Source of the DNA: Fuscibacter oryzae
GTDB taxonomy: Bacteria > Pseudomonadota > Alphaproteobacteria > Rhodobacterales > Rhodobacteraceae
DNA: 64,000 nt
Direction: 5' to 3'
Assembly (NCBI RefSeq): GCF_016765795.1
Contig: NZ_JAESVP010000002.1
Location: 62,001 to 126,000 of the forward strand
The notes beneath the pieces were generated by a model, which saw nothing but the letters and a program-made list of their open reading frames with translations, had not been told where the DNA came from and made no database searches. This document shows, one piece after another, positions 33,563-44,178 of this stretch. The translations under genes and the position numbers were made by a program. Position 1 is the first letter of the stretch, and every line of letters begins with the position of its first letter.

Positions 33563-34771
33563 ATGGATTGGGACAGGGGCACAAAAGTTTCGGCTATCCT
33601 GCACGGCGGGCTGATCCTGTGGGTCGCGCTGGGGGATTGGCTGTTTGCGCCGGCCAAGCCGCCCGAAGCGGTTGTGGCAGAGGTGTCGCTGGTGTCGGGC
33701 GAAGAGTTTCAGGCGATCATGGCCTCGACTCCGAACCCGTCCAAGGACAACAAGCCTGCGGTAGAGCCGCCAAAGCCGGTCAAGCCCGAACTGCCCACGG
33801 CAGAGACCAAGCCTGCCAAACGGCCCCCGGCCAAGCCCAAGCCCGCGCCGAAACCCGCGCCCGCGCCGGATGAGACGGTGCCGGTCGCACCCGATCCGCA
33901 GCCGATTGAGACGCCCCCGCCAAAGGCCCCCACGGCCGAGACCGAGCAGCCGATTCAGGTGCCCGACAGCACCGAGGCGCCCGCGCCGAAACCGGCCGAG
34001 AAGATCACCGAAACCCCGGTGACCGACCAGAATGACACGCCCGACGTGGCCGATCAGGCAACGCCCAAGGTCAGCGACACCGCGCCGCCGACCGATACGC
34101 CGCCGGAACCCGAAAAGCCCGCCGCCTCGCCCGAGGATAGCGCGGCCATGGTCGCGCCCGACGCCAAGCCCACCACCGCGCCGGAACTGGCGCCGACCCG
34201 GTCCTTGCGGCCCCGCACCCGTCCGCAGGCCCCGGTGGAACAGCCGACGGAAGACCCGGCCCCGACCGAGACGGCAACGGCGGATGCGACCGACAATCCG
34301 GCGGATACCACGGAACAAACCGACAGCACGGCAATTGACGATGCCCTTGCAGCGGCGCTGAACGATGCGACGGCGGATCAACCCGCCGACCAAAGCACGG
34401 ACCAGCCTGCCGAGACCGGTGGCCAAGACCTGCCCAAAGGCCCGCCGCTGACGGCGGGAGAGATGGATGGGCTGCGGTCGGCCATCAACAAATGCTGGAA
34501 CATCGGCAGTCTTTCCACCGCCGCCACTATGGTGCGCCTGACGCTGCGGGTGGAAATGGCGCCCGATGGCAAACCGACCTCGATCACCATGACCAACTAT
34601 GACGGCGGTGATGAGGCTGCGGCCCAGCAGGCTTTCGAGACTGCAAAGCGTGCGGTCAGCCGCTCGGTTCGTGGCTGCAACGGCCCCGGTATGGACCTTG
34701 ACCCGGCAAAGTACGACAGCTGGAACATCATGAACCTGACTTTCGACGCCTCTGGGATGCGACTGAGATGA
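33563..34771 (+). CDS. tolA: Tol-Pal system protein TolA
   Basis: TolA (402 aa) bridges the inner membrane to Pal and TolB. It has a short cytoplasmic start, one helix ([19 protein letters not shown], residues 11-29), a long Pro/Lys/Thr/Ala-rich spacer (residues about 55-300, low-complexity, extended rather than the helical spacer of E. coli), and a C-terminal domain from about residue 305 ([32 protein letters not shown]). The single Cys pair (NKCWN and RGCNG) in that domain is usual for TolA domain III. The compositional bias explains the unusual base repeats at 33730-34430. Confidence 0.93.
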   Translation: MDWDRGTKVSAILHGGLILWVALGDWLFAPAKPPEAVVAEVSLVSGEEFQAIMASTPNPSKDNKPAVEPPKPVKPELPTAETKPAKRPPAKPKPAPKPAPAPDETVPVAPDPQPIETPPPKAPTAETEQPIQVPDSTEAPAPKPAEKITETPVTDQNDTPDVADQATPKVSDTAPPTDTPPEPEKPAASPEDSAAMVAPDAKPTTAPELAPTRSLRPRTRPQAPVEQPTEDPAPTETATADATDNPADTTEQTDSTAIDDALAAALNDATADQPADQSTDQPAETGGQDLPKGPPLTAGEMDGLRSAINKCWNIGSLSTAATMVRLTLRVEMAPDGKPTSITMTNYDGGDEAAAQQAFETAKRAVSRSVRGCNGPGMDLDPAKYDSWNIMNLTFDASGMRLR

Positions 34772-34814
34772 CGCACCCCGGACAAACCCATTGCCCGTGC
34801 CTGATGAGGAAACG

Positions 34815-36131
34815 ATGAGCAAACTTCACGCCCTTGCGACCGCCTTCCTTTTGGGAATGCTTGCCGCCGTCCAGCCTGCGAATGCAGAGTTGAACATCAT
34901 CATCGACTCTCCCGTCATCGAGCCGATGCCCTTCGCCATCCCCGATTTCGTGGATGAGGGGGGCGCGGGCGATTACGCGCAGAACATCAGCCGCGTCGTG
35001 GCGGCGGACCTTGCCGGAACCGGCCTGTTCCGCGAAATCCCGCGAGAGGCGCATATCAGCCGCGTCACCTCGTTCGATGCGCCCATTGCCTATAACGACT
35101 GGCAGGCGATCAACGCACAGGCGCTGATCACCGGGGCCGTGCAGGCCAGTGGCGACCGGATTGTCGTCAAGTTCTACCTGTTCGACGTGTTCACCGGCCA
35201 ACCCCTGGGCGAGGGCCTGCAATTCGCGGGCACCCCCGGCACCTGGCGGCGCATGGCGCATAAGGTGGCCGATGCGGTTTACAGCCGGATCACCGGTGAA
35301 GGCGGCTATTTCGACAGCCGCGTCGTCTACGTTGCCGAAAGCGGGCCGAAGAACCAGCGGCAAAAGCGGCTGGCGGTGATGGATTACGATGGTGCGAACA
35401 CCAGCTATCTGACCGACAGTTCCTCGATCGTGCTGGCGCCGCGCTTTTCGCCGACGGGCGGGCAGATCCTGTTCACCTCTTATGCCTCGGGCTTTCCGCA
35501 GATCTATCTGATGGATGTCGGCAGCCTTGGCGTGCGGGCGCTGGAACAGCAGGACGGCACGATGACCTTTGCGCCCCGCTTTTCGCCCGATGGCGGCACC
35601 ATCGTGTTCAGTCTGGAGCGCGGCGGCAACACCGACATCTATGCGATGGATGTGAACGGCGGCGGGTTGCGGCAGTTGACCAATGCACCCTCGATTGAAA
35701 CCGCGCCCTCGTTCAGCCCCGATGGCAGCCAGATCGTGTTTGAAAGCGACCGCTCGGGCAACCAGCAGCTTTACATCATGCCTGCGGGCGGTGGCGAGGC
35801 GCGTCGGCTGTCGGGCGGGCAGGGGCGTTACGGCACCCCGGTCTGGTCGCCCCGTGGCGATATGGTCGCCTTTACCAAGCAAAATCAGGGCCGGTTCCAC
35901 ATTGGCGTGATGCGCGTCGATGGCAGCGAAGAGCGTCTGCTGACCTCGTCCTTCCTGGATGAAGGCCCGACCTGGGCGCCGAATGGCCGTGTGATCATGT
36001 TCACCCGCGAAAGTGCGGGCGCGGGCGGGTCGGCGCAACTGTTCTCGGTGGATATCACGGGGCGGAACCTGCGCCAGATCACGACCGAAGGCGCTGCCTC
36101 TGACCCGGCATGGTCGCCGCTGTTGAAGTAA
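34815..36131 (+). CDS. tolB: Tol-Pal system beta-propeller protein TolB
   Basis: TolB (438 aa) is periplasmic and binds Pal and TolA. A Sec signal ends at QPANA (residue about 26). The N-terminal domain includes [20 protein letters not shown] and [15 protein letters not shown]. The six-bladed propeller shows repeated SPDG-type motifs: [61 protein letters not shown] and ending [10 protein letters not shown] start at 34815 (gaggaa upstream). A perfect dyad follows before pal. Confidence 0.96.
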   Translation: MSKLHALATAFLLGMLAAVQPANAELNIIIDSPVIEPMPFAIPDFVDEGGAGDYAQNISRVVAADLAGTGLFREIPREAHISRVTSFDAPIAYNDWQAINAQALITGAVQASGDRIVVKFYLFDVFTGQPLGEGLQFAGTPGTWRRMAHKVADAVYSRITGEGGYFDSRVVYVAESGPKNQRQKRLAVMDYDGANTSYLTDSSSIVLAPRFSPTGGQILFTSYASGFPQIYLMDVGSLGVRALEQQDGTMTFAPRFSPDGGTIVFSLERGGNTDIYAMDVNGGGLRQLTNAPSIETAPSFSPDGSQIVFESDRSGNQQLYIMPAGGGEARRLSGGQGRYGTPVWSPRGDMVAFTKQNQGRFHIGVMRVDGSEERLLTSSFLDEGPTWAPNGRVIMFTRESAGAGGSAQLFSVDITGRNLRQITTEGAASDPAWSPLLK

Positions 36132-36137
36132 TTCCTG

Positions 36138-36166
36138 TCGCGCCGCTGGTTAACACTGCGGCGCGA
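36138..36166 (+). other. Inverted repeat between tolB and pal
   Basis: tcgcgccgc (36138-36146) and gcggcgcga (36158-36166) make a perfect 9-base stem with an 11-base loop containing gttaac. It has no T-run. It may stabilise the pal message or attenuate read-through, setting Pal apart from tolQRAB. Confidence 0.4.
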
Positions 36167-36210
36167 ATCTGCTACATCTGGGCTATCGAGCCCCCAAAAA
36201 CCACAAGGAC

Positions 36211-36750
36211 ATGCCCATGACCTTCCTGCCCAAAGCCCTTTTGATCGTTGCGGCCCTTGGCCTTGCCGCCTGTAACAACCCCGACCGCTATGGCAAGGGC
36301 GGCGCTGGCGGCCCAGGTGCCAATGGTGGCTATGGCGCGGGCGGCATCGACTCGACCGGCCTTGGCGACCCGAACAACCCCAACTCGGTCGCCTATTTCA
36401 ACCAGCGCATCGGCGACCGCGTGCTGTTCGCGGTAGACCAGTCCACCGTGTCGGCCGAAGGGCGCGGCATCCTGCAAGGTCAGGCCCAGTGGCTGCAATC
36501 GCATCCCGATTACGCCTTCATCATCGAAGGCCATGCCGACGAACAGGGCACCCGTGAATACAACCTTGCCCTTGGTGCCCGCCGCGCCGCCGCCGTACAG
36601 GATTTCCTGATCTCGCAAGGCATCGCGCCCAGCCGGATGAAGACGATTTCTTACGGCAAGGAACGCCCGCTGGAGGTTTGCTCGGACGAGGCCTGCTATT
36701 CCAAGAACCGTCGCGCCGTGACCGTTCTGCAAATGGGCGCGGGGGCCTGA
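36211..36750 (+). CDS. pal: Peptidoglycan-associated lipoprotein Pal
   Basis: Pal (179 aa) anchors the outer membrane to peptidoglycan. The lipobox is LGLAAC with lipidated Cys21, followed by a Gly-rich linker (GKGGAGGPGANGGYGAGG). The OmpA-like domain from about residue 60 has VLFAVDQSTVSAEGR, the peptidoglycan-binding IIEGHADEQGTREYNLALGA and RRAAAVQDFL. Two Cys near the C-terminus (EVCSDEACYSKNRRA) match other alphaproteobacterial Pal proteins. Confidence 0.96.
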   Translation: MPMTFLPKALLIVAALGLAACNNPDRYGKGGAGGPGANGGYGAGGIDSTGLGDPNNPNSVAYFNQRIGDRVLFAVDQSTVSAEGRGILQGQAQWLQSHPDYAFIIEGHADEQGTREYNLALGARRAAAVQDFLISQGIAPSRMKTISYGKERPLEVCSDEACYSKNRRAVTVLQMGAGA

Positions 36751-36754
36751 TCTG

Positions 36755-37597
36755 ATGCGCCGATTGGCCCTGTGCCTGGCGCTGGCGGCTTCGTCTTTCG
36801 CGGTGACCCCGGTTGCCGCGCAGGACAAGGCGCAGACGCTGGCCGACATCAAGGCAGAGCTGGGCCAGTTGATGGCCCAGTTCAACGGTCTGAAATCCGA
36901 ACTGGTCACAAGCGGGGCCGCCAATGGCGGTGCCGCCGGGGGCGACGCCTTGCAGCGCATGGATGCGCTTGAGGCAGAGCTGACCCGCCTGACCGCCAAG
37001 ACCGAAGAGGTAGAGCTGAAGCTGAACCGTGTGGTGGCCGATGGCACCAACCGCATCGGCGACATCGAATACCGCCTGTGCGAGGTGACCGAGGGCTGTG
37101 ATGTGAACAACATCCCCGCTACGCCCACGCTGGGCGGCGATACGGGGGTGGCTGGCACGGCTCCGGCGGGCAACCCCGATCCGGCCCCTGCGGCCGGGGA
37201 TGCACCTGAACTTGCGGTTGCCGAGAAGGCCGATTTTGACCGGGCCAAGGGGGTGCTCGGTCAGGGTGACTTTCGCACCGCCGCGGACCTCTTTGCGACC
37301 TATGCGCAATCCTACCCGGGTGGGCCGCTGACCCAAGAGGCGCAGTTCCTGCGGGGCGAGGCGCTGACCAATCTTGGCGATACCGCCGGGGCGGCGCGGT
37401 CATACCTCGATGCGTTTTCGGGCAAGCCCGATGGCAGCTTTGCCGCCGACAGCCTGCTGAAACTGGGCCAGTCGCTGGGCACGCTGGGGCAGACGCCCGA
37501 TGCTTGTGTGACGCTGGCCGAGGTGGGCAACCGCTTTCCCGGCAGCAGTCAGGCAACGCAGGCCCAGACCTCGATGGCGGGGATGGGGTGCCAGTAG
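36755..37597 (+). CDS. cpoB: Tol-Pal accessory protein CpoB (YbgF)
   Basis: CpoB (280 aa) is a periplasmic coordinator of peptidoglycan synthesis and Tol function. A signal peptide (MRRLALCLALAASSFAVTPV, cleavage after AAA-like VAA) is followed by a coiled-coil trimerisation region at about residues 25-110 (LADIKAELGQLMAQFNGLK and LEAELTRLTAKTEEVELK). After a Pro/Ala linker the C-terminal TPR domain begins near residue 160 (ADFDRAKGVLGQGDFRTAAD) with the QEAQFLRGEALTNLGDTAG repeat. It lies 4 bases after pal. Confidence 0.94.
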   Translation: MRRLALCLALAASSFAVTPVAAQDKAQTLADIKAELGQLMAQFNGLKSELVTSGAANGGAAGGDALQRMDALEAELTRLTAKTEEVELKLNRVVADGTNRIGDIEYRLCEVTEGCDVNNIPATPTLGGDTGVAGTAPAGNPDPAPAAGDAPELAVAEKADFDRAKGVLGQGDFRTAADLFATYAQSYPGGPLTQEAQFLRGEALTNLGDTAGAARSYLDAFSGKPDGSFAADSLLKLGQSLGTLGQTPDACVTLAEVGNRFPGSSQATQAQTSMAGMGCQ

Positions 37598-37608
37598 GCA
37601 GCCCTGAC

Positions 37609-38853
37609 ATGGGGGATACAGGGGCGGCTGAGGCCGCCCTTTTTGCTGCGCTGGGGGCGACATTTCCCCAAGGCCGCCCCGAAAGGGTGGCGGTTGCCGT
37701 TTCGGGCGGCGGCGATTCCATGGCGCTGCTGGCGCTGATGGCCGAGATGCCGGGCTGGCAGGTTCATGCCGTGACGGTCGATCACGGCTTGCGCGCCGAG
37801 GCTGCGGCAGAGGCGGCGCTGGTGGCGCGGTTCTGCGCGGCGCATGGCCTGCCGCACAGCGTTCTGCGCTGGGATCATGGCGGCGCGCCCAAAGGCAACC
37901 TGATGGAGGCTGCCCGTCTTGCACGGCTGTCGCTGATCGGGGAATGGGCACGGGGGCAGGGCATCGCCCATGTCGCCCTTGGCCATACCGCGCAGGATCA
38001 GGCCGAAACCCTTTTGCTGGGCCTGTCGCGCGCTGCGGGGCTGGATGGGTTGTCGGGCATGCGCGCCAACTGGCAAGACGGTGGCATCACATGGCTGCGC
38101 CCCCTGCTGGCCTTTTCGCGTGAGGATTTGCGGCAGGTGCTGTTGCGCCGGGGAATTGATTGGGCCGAAGACCCCAGCAACGCCAATGACCGCTTTTTGC
38201 GCGTTCGCATTAGGAAGGCGCTGGAACCCCTTGCCGCACTTGGTATTTCGGCGGAAATGCTGGCGCAATCCGCCGCCGCCCTTGCCCAATCGCGCGCAGC
38301 CTTGGACCGCATGACTGACGCCGCCGCGCAATCGGTGATGGTGCAGCGCGCCGGTGCCCTGTGCCTGAACCGCGACGCCGTGGCCGGAACCGACCCCGAG
38401 ATCTTGCGCCGCCTGTTGCGCCGCGCCGTCCTTTGGCTGACCTGCGCGCGCCATGCCCCACGGGCTGAAGCGCTGCAACGGCTGGTCGCGGCGCTAAAGG
38501 CGGGGCAGGCGGCCACGCTGGGTGGTGTGCGACTGGTGCCCGCGCTCACCGGCCTGTGGCTGTGCCGAGAGGTGCGCAGCCTAGGCCCCGCCGTCGCGCC
38601 GGGCATGCTGTGGGATGGCCGCTGGCAGGTGCAGGGGCCGTTCGCCCCCGGCGATCAGGTGGCAGCCCTTGGCGCAGCCGGTCTGGCCCAGCTTGCCGAT
38701 TGGCGCAGCATGGGCCTGCCGCGCGCCGTGCTGCTGGCGACACCGGCGATCTGGCGTCAGGGACAGCTTGTCGCAGCCCCCTTGGCCGGAAATTTCCCCG
38801 AATGGCAGGCGGAAGTGGTGCCAGCCTGCCACGCATTCAACATCGCGCATTGA
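37609..38853 (+). CDS. tilS: tRNA(Ile)-lysidine synthase TilS
   Basis: TilS (414 aa) converts the wobble C34 of tRNA-Ile(CAU) to lysidine using ATP. The PP-loop VSGGGDSMALLALMAEM (residues 31-47) and the segments VDHGLRAEAAAEAALVARFC and VALGHTAQDQAETLLLGLSR are typical. The catalytic core ends near residue 240. The C-terminal part is variable. Start choice is uncertain: ATG at 37609 or GTG at 37588, which overlaps the cpoB end; neither has a strong site. The tilS-ftsH order is common in bacteria. Confidence 0.93.
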   Translation: MGDTGAAEAALFAALGATFPQGRPERVAVAVSGGGDSMALLALMAEMPGWQVHAVTVDHGLRAEAAAEAALVARFCAAHGLPHSVLRWDHGGAPKGNLMEAARLARLSLIGEWARGQGIAHVALGHTAQDQAETLLLGLSRAAGLDGLSGMRANWQDGGITWLRPLLAFSREDLRQVLLRRGIDWAEDPSNANDRFLRVRIRKALEPLAALGISAEMLAQSAAALAQSRAALDRMTDAAAQSVMVQRAGALCLNRDAVAGTDPEILRRLLRRAVLWLTCARHAPRAEALQRLVAALKAGQAATLGGVRLVPALTGLWLCREVRSLGPAVAPGMLWDGRWQVQGPFAPGDQVAALGAAGLAQLADWRSMGLPRAVLLATPAIWRQGQLVAAPLAGNFPEWQAEVVPACHAFNIAH

Positions 38854-38922
38854 AGCTGGCGCTGTAATCTCTATCTTAACGACCAAGCGGGCAGTTTGTG
38901 CCCTGACGATACGGAGACTTTT

Positions 38923-40824
38923 GTGGGCAACGCACGCAACATCGCGTTCTGGGTCATCCTGCTTTTGCTGATCCTTGTTCTGTTCAACCTGTTCTCGGGC
39001 ACGACGATGACCGGCACCGACCGGGCGGTTTCGTATACCGAGTTCATGCAGCGCGTGGACACAGGCAAGGTCACGCAAGTGACAATTGATGGCGAGCGGG
39101 CCTTGGTCACCGGATCGGATGGCAGCCGCTATTCCACCGTGGTGCCCACCGATGCCACCTTGTCGGACAAGCTGGTGGCCAAGGGCATCGACGTTTCGGC
39201 GCGCCCGCAGCAAAGCTCTGGCCTGATGTCGCTGCTGTCGGTCTATCTGCCCTTCATCGTGCTGATCGGGGTCTGGATCTTCTTCATGAACCGGATGCAG
39301 GGCGGCGGGCGTGGCGGCGCCATGGGCTTTGGCAAAAGCCGGGCGAAACTGCTGACGGAAAAGCAGGGCCGCGTCACGTTTGACGATGTGGCCGGGATTG
39401 ATGAGGCCAAGGAAGAGCTGGAAGAGATTGTCGAATTCCTGCGCAACCCGCAGAAATTCAGCCGTCTGGGCGGTAAAATTCCCAAAGGCGCGCTGCTGGT
39501 CGGCCCGCCCGGCACCGGTAAAACCCTGCTTGCCCGCGCCATTGCCGGTGAGGCGGGGGTGCCGTTCTTCACCATCTCTGGTTCCGACTTTGTTGAAATG
39601 TTCGTGGGCGTCGGCGCAAGCCGGGTGCGCGACATGTTTGAACAGGCGAAAAAGAACGCGCCCTGCATCGTGTTCATCGACGAAATCGACGCTGTTGGCC
39701 GCGCGCGGGGCGTCGGTATGGGCGGCGGCAATGATGAGCGTGAACAGACGCTGAACCAGCTTCTGGTTGAGATGGACGGGTTTGAGGCCAACGAAGGTGT
39801 CATCATCGTCGCGGCCACCAACCGCAAGGACGTGCTGGACCCTGCGCTGCTGCGCCCCGGCCGCTTTGACCGCCAGATCACTGTCGGCAACCCCGACATC
39901 AAGGGCCGCGAGAAAATTCTGGCCGTGCATGCCCGCAAGGTGCCGCTTGGCCCCGATGTCGATCTGCGCATCATCGCGCGCGGCACCCCCGGTTTTTCGG
40001 GCGCCGATCTGGCAAACCTTGTGAACGAAGCCGCGCTGATGGCCGCCCGTGTCGGCCGCCGCTTTGTCACGATGGATGACATTGAAAATGCCAAGGACAA
40101 GGTGCTGATGGGGCCGGAGCGCCGCAGCATGGTCATGTCGCAGGAAGACAAGGAAATGACCGCCTATCACGAGGCCGGTCACGCCATGGTTGGCATCAAG
40201 CTGCCGAAATGCGACCCGGTCCACAAGGCCACCATCATGCCGCGCGGTGCCGCCCTTGGCATGGTGATGAGCCTGCCCGAAATGGACCGTCATTCCTGGC
40301 ACAAGGACCAGATGAAGGACCGTATCGCGATGGGCATGGCCGGCAAGGCCGCCGAAATCAAGAAATGGGGCGAAGACCGGGTTTCCTCGGGGGCCAGCGG
40401 TGACATTCAGAACGTCTCGGCTGTGGCGCGCGCCATGGTGATGCGCTGGGGCATGTCGGACAAGATCGGCAATATCGATTACTCCGAAGCGCATGAGGGT
40501 TATCAGGGCAACACCGGCGGGTTCAGCGTGTCCGCCGAAACCAAGCGCGTCATCGAGGATGAGGTGAAAGCGATCATCGACGAAGGCTATGCCCGCGCGA
40601 TGAAGGTGCTGACCGATAACGAGGAAGAGTTCGAGCGTCTGGCCAAGGGCCTGCTGGAATATGAAACGCTGTCCGGCGATCAGATCCGCAAGGTCATGGC
40701 GGGTGAGCCGCTGGATGGTGGCGATGACGACGGCCCGAAAGATGCGGCACCCGGCCTTGTGGCCGTGCCCAAGACCCGCAGCCGCAAGCCCAAGGCCAAC
40801 CCAGAGCCGGAACCTCTGGCGTGA
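38923..40824 (+). CDS. ftsH: ATP-dependent zinc metalloprotease FtsH
   Basis: FtsH (633 aa) is the membrane-anchored AAA+ protease for misfolded membrane proteins and regulators. Two N-terminal helices ([20 protein letters not shown] and [20 protein letters not shown]) flank the periplasmic domain. The AAA module has Walker [16 protein letters not shown] (about 192), Walker [13 protein letters not shown], and the [23 protein letters not shown]. The zinc site is [11 protein letters not shown] (HExxH). I start at the GTG at 38923 (cggaga upstream), which gives the canonical (M)GNARNIAFW terminus. Its stop overlaps the next GTG start. Confidence 0.96.
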   Translation: MGNARNIAFWVILLLLILVLFNLFSGTTMTGTDRAVSYTEFMQRVDTGKVTQVTIDGERALVTGSDGSRYSTVVPTDATLSDKLVAKGIDVSARPQQSSGLMSLLSVYLPFIVLIGVWIFFMNRMQGGGRGGAMGFGKSRAKLLTEKQGRVTFDDVAGIDEAKEELEEIVEFLRNPQKFSRLGGKIPKGALLVGPPGTGKTLLARAIAGEAGVPFFTISGSDFVEMFVGVGASRVRDMFEQAKKNAPCIVFIDEIDAVGRARGVGMGGGNDEREQTLNQLLVEMDGFEANEGVIIVAATNRKDVLDPALLRPGRFDRQITVGNPDIKGREKILAVHARKVPLGPDVDLRIIARGTPGFSGADLANLVNEAALMAARVGRRFVTMDDIENAKDKVLMGPERRSMVMSQEDKEMTAYHEAGHAMVGIKLPKCDPVHKATIMPRGAALGMVMSLPEMDRHSWHKDQMKDRIAMGMAGKAAEIKKWGEDRVSSGASGDIQNVSAVARAMVMRWGMSDKIGNIDYSEAHEGYQGNTGGFSVSAETKRVIEDEVKAIIDEGYARAMKVLTDNEEEFERLAKGLLEYETLSGDQIRKVMAGEPLDGGDDDGPKDAAPGLVAVPKTRSRKPKANPEPEPLA

Positions 40825-41609
40825 GCCAAAAGGCGACACAAGACTGGAACCCCGGGGCCTATGCAAGGTTCCGGGGTTTGCGTTTGCGCCCGGCGCTGGA
40901 CCTGCTGGCGCAGGTGGGCGATCTGCCCGCTGGCGATGTGGTCGATCTGGGCTGTGGCGATGGCGCTGTCGCCGAGGCGCTGGCCGCGCGGTTCCCTGAG
41001 CGGCGGCTGATCGGGGTTGATGCCTCGCCCGCGATGCTGGAGGCGGCGCAGGGTTATGACGCCAAGGTGCAGGCCGATATTGCCGAATGGCAGCCCGCAA
41101 CGCCCCCTGCGCTGATCTTTTCCAATGCCGCCCTGCAATGGCTGCCCGATCATCCGGCGCTGTTGGCGCGACTGGCGGGGTTTTTGCCGCCCGGCGGGGT
41201 GCTGGCGGTGCAGATGCCGCGCCAGTATGCCGCCCCGTCACACCGCTTTTTGCGCGACATCGCGCAGACGATGTTTCCTGACCGCTTTGATTTCCGTCAT
41301 TGGAAACCGCCGGTCGCGCCCGCGTCCGACTATTGGCAGGCGCTGGCCCCGCTGGGCGCGGTGCAGGCCTGGGAAACCGACTATGTCCAGCGGCTTGATC
41401 CGGTGGCTTTGGGGCATCCGGTGCGGTCGTTTACCGGCTCAACCGCGATGCGGCCCTTTGTTGACAAGCTGACCGAGGGCGAGGCTGCAACCTTTGCCGC
41501 TGCCTATGACGAAGCCCTGGGTGCGGCCTATCCGCTTTTGCCGGACGGGGCGGCGCTGATGCCGTTCCGCCGGGTTTTCTTTGTGGTAGAACGTTCATGG
41601 CAGCCCTGA
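40821..41609 (+). CDS. Class I SAM methyltransferase, trans-aconitate 2-methyltransferase-like
   Basis: A 262-residue SAM-dependent methyltransferase most like Tam, which methylates trans-aconitate, a by-product that inhibits aconitase. Motif I is [19 protein letters not shown] (about residues 40-58), then [13 protein letters not shown], and [18 protein letters not shown], which resembles the Tam block around ALQW. It starts with GTG at 40821, overlapping the ftsH stop (GTGA), so it is coupled to ftsH. The overlap to the next gene is 13 bases. The substrate is inferred only from resemblance. Confidence 0.8.
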   Translation: MSQKATQDWNPGAYARFRGLRLRPALDLLAQVGDLPAGDVVDLGCGDGAVAEALAARFPERRLIGVDASPAMLEAAQGYDAKVQADIAEWQPATPPALIFSNAALQWLPDHPALLARLAGFLPPGGVLAVQMPRQYAAPSHRFLRDIAQTMFPDRFDFRHWKPPVAPASDYWQALAPLGAVQAWETDYVQRLDPVALGHPVRSFTGSTAMRPFVDKLTEGEAATFAAAYDEALGAAYPLLPDGAALMPFRRVFFVVERSWQP

Positions 41610-42199
41610 TCCCGACCCCCTTCTTTGGCACCATCACCTGGCTTGGCATCGTCGCCGACCGCGAAGCGCAGTTGGAAAGCCAATCGCTGACCCGGCTGGA
41701 GGCGCTTTTTTCCGGCCCCGTGGGCGAGGCGCATGGCGGGCTGACCCGCCCTTCATGCAGCCGGGTGCTTGGGCAATACCCGCGCAACACCGAAATCAGG
41801 AACACCCGCCAGCTCGCGGTGCTGTCGCAAGAAGAGCTGGACCGTACGGCCGCAGACATGGGGCTGGACGCCTTGGACCCGGCGTTGCTGGGCACGACCA
41901 TGGTGATTGCCGGTATCCCTGATTTCAGCCACCTGCCGCCGTCATCGCGGCTTCAGGGCGAGGGGGGTGCCACGCTGGTGGTGGATATGCAGAACCGTCC
42001 CTGCACCTTGCCCGCCCGCCCGATTGAAAACCGGCATGCCGGTTTTGGCGTGCGGTTCAAGCCTGCCGCCCAAAACCGCCGCGGCGTGACGGCTTGGGTG
42101 GAGCGCGAGGGGATTTTTCTTCTGGGTGAAAAGATTCGCCTGCATGTACCAGATCAGCGCGCATGGGACTATCTGGGTGACGCCCGCGCGCCCGATTGA
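41597..42199 (+). CDS. MOSC domain-containing protein
   Basis: A 200-residue stand-alone MOSC (molybdenum cofactor sulfurase C-terminal-like) protein. Family parts visible are ALFSGPVGEAHGGLTRPSCS (the conserved Cys presumed to carry sulfur), QLAVLSQEELDRTAADMGLD, and the RRGVTAWVEREGIFLLGEKI beta-rich end. MOSC proteins are thought to deliver sulfur to metal cofactors; no partner is nearby. Its ATG lies inside the end of the methyltransferase gene (13-base overlap), so it ends the ftsH-linked run. Confidence 0.82.
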   Translation: MAALIPTPFFGTITWLGIVADREAQLESQSLTRLEALFSGPVGEAHGGLTRPSCSRVLGQYPRNTEIRNTRQLAVLSQEELDRTAADMGLDALDPALLGTTMVIAGIPDFSHLPPSSRLQGEGGATLVVDMQNRPCTLPARPIENRHAGFGVRFKPAAQNRRGVTAWVEREGIFLLGEKIRLHVPDQRAWDYLGDARAPD

Positions 42200-42247
42200 C
42201 TGGAATTTTTGTTCTGCATGCGGAATATTCCCGGCCCACGTTCCACT

Positions 42248-42263
42248 GTTTCCGATAGGAAAC
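42248..42263 (+). promoter_or_regulatory. Palindromic operator candidate upstream of fhs
   Basis: gtttcc-gata-ggaaac is a perfect 16-base dyad, 107 bases before the fhs ATG. A second dyad, ggaatattcc, lies at 42222-42231. The first resembles sites of IclR-type or similar dimeric repressors in general form, but I cannot name the factor. Confidence 0.4.
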
Positions 42264-42369
42264 GCGACAGGGCGAAATTGGCTGGCAAACTGTCGCAAAT
42301 TCGCTCTGCCAGACGGGCTCGGACGGCTATCACCCCCATAACCGAGACGCGCGACCTAGGGGGGAGCCC

Positions 42370-44046
42370 ATGGCCTTCAAGACCGATATCGAAATCGCCC
42401 GCGAAGCGAAGAAAAAGCCGATCATGGAGATAGGCGCAAAGCTGGGCATCCCGGCAGAGCATCTGCTGCCCTATGGCCATGACAAGGCCAAGGTGGGCCA
42501 AGAGTTCATCAAAAGCCTTGCGGGCAAGCCCGATGGCAAGCTGATCCTTGTCACCGCCATCAACCCGACCCCTGCGGGCGAGGGCAAGACCACCACCACC
42601 GTGGGTCTGGGCGATGGCCTGAACCGTATCGGCAAAAAGGCCGTGGTCTGTATCCGCGAGGCCAGCCTTGGCCCGAACTTCGGCATGAAGGGCGGCGCTG
42701 CGGGCGGCGGGATGGCGCAAGTCGTGCCGATGGAAGAGATGAACCTGCATTTCACCGGCGACTTCCACGCCATCACCAGCGCGCACAACCTGCTGTCGGC
42801 GATGATCGACAACCACGTCTATTGGGGCAACGAGCTGGGCATCGACGCTCGCCGCGTGGTGTGGCGCCGCGTGATGGACATGAACGACCGCGCGCTGCGC
42901 GACATCGTGGTGAACCTGGGCGGCGTGTCGAACGGCTTCCCGCGTCAGACCGGCTTTGACATCACCGTGGCTTCGGAAGTCATGGCGATCCTGTGCCTGT
43001 CGAACGATCTGGAAGATCTGCAAAAGCGTCTGGGCGACATCGTCGTGGCCTATACCCGCGAGAAAAAGCCGGTCTATTGCCGCGACATCAAGGCCGACGG
43101 TGCGATGACCGTTCTGCTGAAGGACGCGATGCAGCCGAACCTGGTGCAGACGCTGGAAAACAACCCGGCCTTTGTGCATGGCGGCCCGTTCGCCAACATC
43201 GCCCATGGCTGCAACAGCGTTATCGCCACCAAGACCGCGCTGAAACTGGGTGAATATGTCGTGACCGAAGCCGGTTTCGGTGCCGACCTTGGGGCTGAAA
43301 AGTTCTTTGACATCAAGTGCCGCAAGGCGGGCCTGAAGCCTGCCGCTGCGGTGATCGTGGCCACCGTCCGCGCGATGAAGATGAACGGCGGCGTGGCCAA
43401 GGCCGATCTGGGCGCCGAGAATGTCGAGGCCGTCAAGAAGGGCTGCCCGAATCTGGGCCGTCACATCGGCAACGTCAAATCCTTCGGCGTGCCGGTGGTC
43501 GTGGCGATCAACCACTTCTACAGCGACACCGATGCCGAGATTGCGGCTGTGAAAGCCTATGTCGCCGAGCAGGGCGCCGAGGCGATCCTGTGCAAGCACT
43601 GGGCGCAAGGGTCTGCTGGTATTGAGGAACTGGCGAACAAGGTTGTCGCCATGGCGGAATCGGGGTCGGCCAATTTTGCGCCGCTTTACCCCGATGAAAT
43701 GCCGCTGTTCCAAAAGCTGCAAACCATCGCCAAGCGCATCTATCACGCCGATGACGTGATTGCCGACAAGTCGATCCGCGACCAGCTCAAGGCTTGGGAA
43801 GCGGCGGGTTATGGCCATCTGCCGATCTGCGTGGCGAAGACCCAATACTCCTTTACCACTGACCCGACCGTGCGCGGTGCGCCCACCGGCCACACGGTTC
43901 CGGTGCGCGAAGTGCGCCTGTCGGCAGGGGCTGGCTTCATCGTGGCAATCTGCGGTGAGATCATGACCATGCCGGGCCTGCCCAAGGTTCCGTCGGCCGA
44001 AGTGATCCGGCTGAACGATCTGGGTCAGGTGGAAGGTCTGTTCTGA
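42370..44046 (+). CDS. fhs: Formate--tetrahydrofolate ligase
   Basis: Fhs (558 aa) makes 10-formyl-THF from formate, THF and ATP; run in reverse it can yield ATP and formate during C1 oxidation. The P-loop is [18 protein letters not shown] (residues 67-85). [20 protein letters not shown] and [15 protein letters not shown] are family-typical, and [11 protein letters not shown]-like context is kept as [10 protein letters not shown]. Near the C-terminus, [20 protein letters not shown] is conserved. The start follows gggggag. Length is standard. Downstream come a chorismate mutase and two folD genes, a C1 cluster also fed by the sarcosine oxidase products. Confidence 0.97.
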   Translation: MAFKTDIEIAREAKKKPIMEIGAKLGIPAEHLLPYGHDKAKVGQEFIKSLAGKPDGKLILVTAINPTPAGEGKTTTTVGLGDGLNRIGKKAVVCIREASLGPNFGMKGGAAGGGMAQVVPMEEMNLHFTGDFHAITSAHNLLSAMIDNHVYWGNELGIDARRVVWRRVMDMNDRALRDIVVNLGGVSNGFPRQTGFDITVASEVMAILCLSNDLEDLQKRLGDIVVAYTREKKPVYCRDIKADGAMTVLLKDAMQPNLVQTLENNPAFVHGGPFANIAHGCNSVIATKTALKLGEYVVTEAGFGADLGAEKFFDIKCRKAGLKPAAAVIVATVRAMKMNGGVAKADLGAENVEAVKKGCPNLGRHIGNVKSFGVPVVVAINHFYSDTDAEIAAVKAYVAEQGAEAILCKHWAQGSAGIEELANKVVAMAESGSANFAPLYPDEMPLFQKLQTIAKRIYHADDVIADKSIRDQLKAWEAAGYGHLPICVAKTQYSFTTDPTVRGAPTGHTVPVREVRLSAGAGFIVAICGEIMTMPGLPKVPSAEVIRLNDLGQVEGLF

Positions 44047-44059
44047 TCCTTGAAAAAGA

Positions 44060-44115
44060 GCGGGGGGCTTCGCGCCCCCCGCACCCCCCGCGGGATATTT
44101 GCAGAAGGGGAAGGT
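44060..44115. repeat. Intergenic GC-rich hairpin element after fhs
   Basis: gcggggggc (44060-44068) pairs with gccccccgc (44074-44082) around ttcgc, followed by accccccgcgggatatttgc and agaagggg. The layout (G/C hairpin, ccccgcggg, atatttg, cagaagggg) matches the element after ruvB and, in part, those at 7049 and 12055. Confidence 0.6.
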
Positions 44116-44178
44116 GCAGGGGTTTTCGAGCTTGAGCCGGGCCTTTAAGGAGTGACCGGAGCCGAGACGGAGTGTCCG

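Noticed and set aside
33730-34430. Repetitive tract suggestive of a tandem repeat or CRISPR-like array
   Set aside because: It is the Pro/Lys/Ala/Thr-rich spacer of TolA, with no regular repeat-spacer unit.
32321-34822. Long minus-strand open frame opposite tolQRA
   Set aside because: Shadow of tolQ, tolR and the low-complexity tolA spacer.
38581-41241. Long minus-strand open frame opposite tilS and ftsH
   Set aside because: Antisense shadow; low-complexity His/Arg/Gly-rich translation with no family resemblance.
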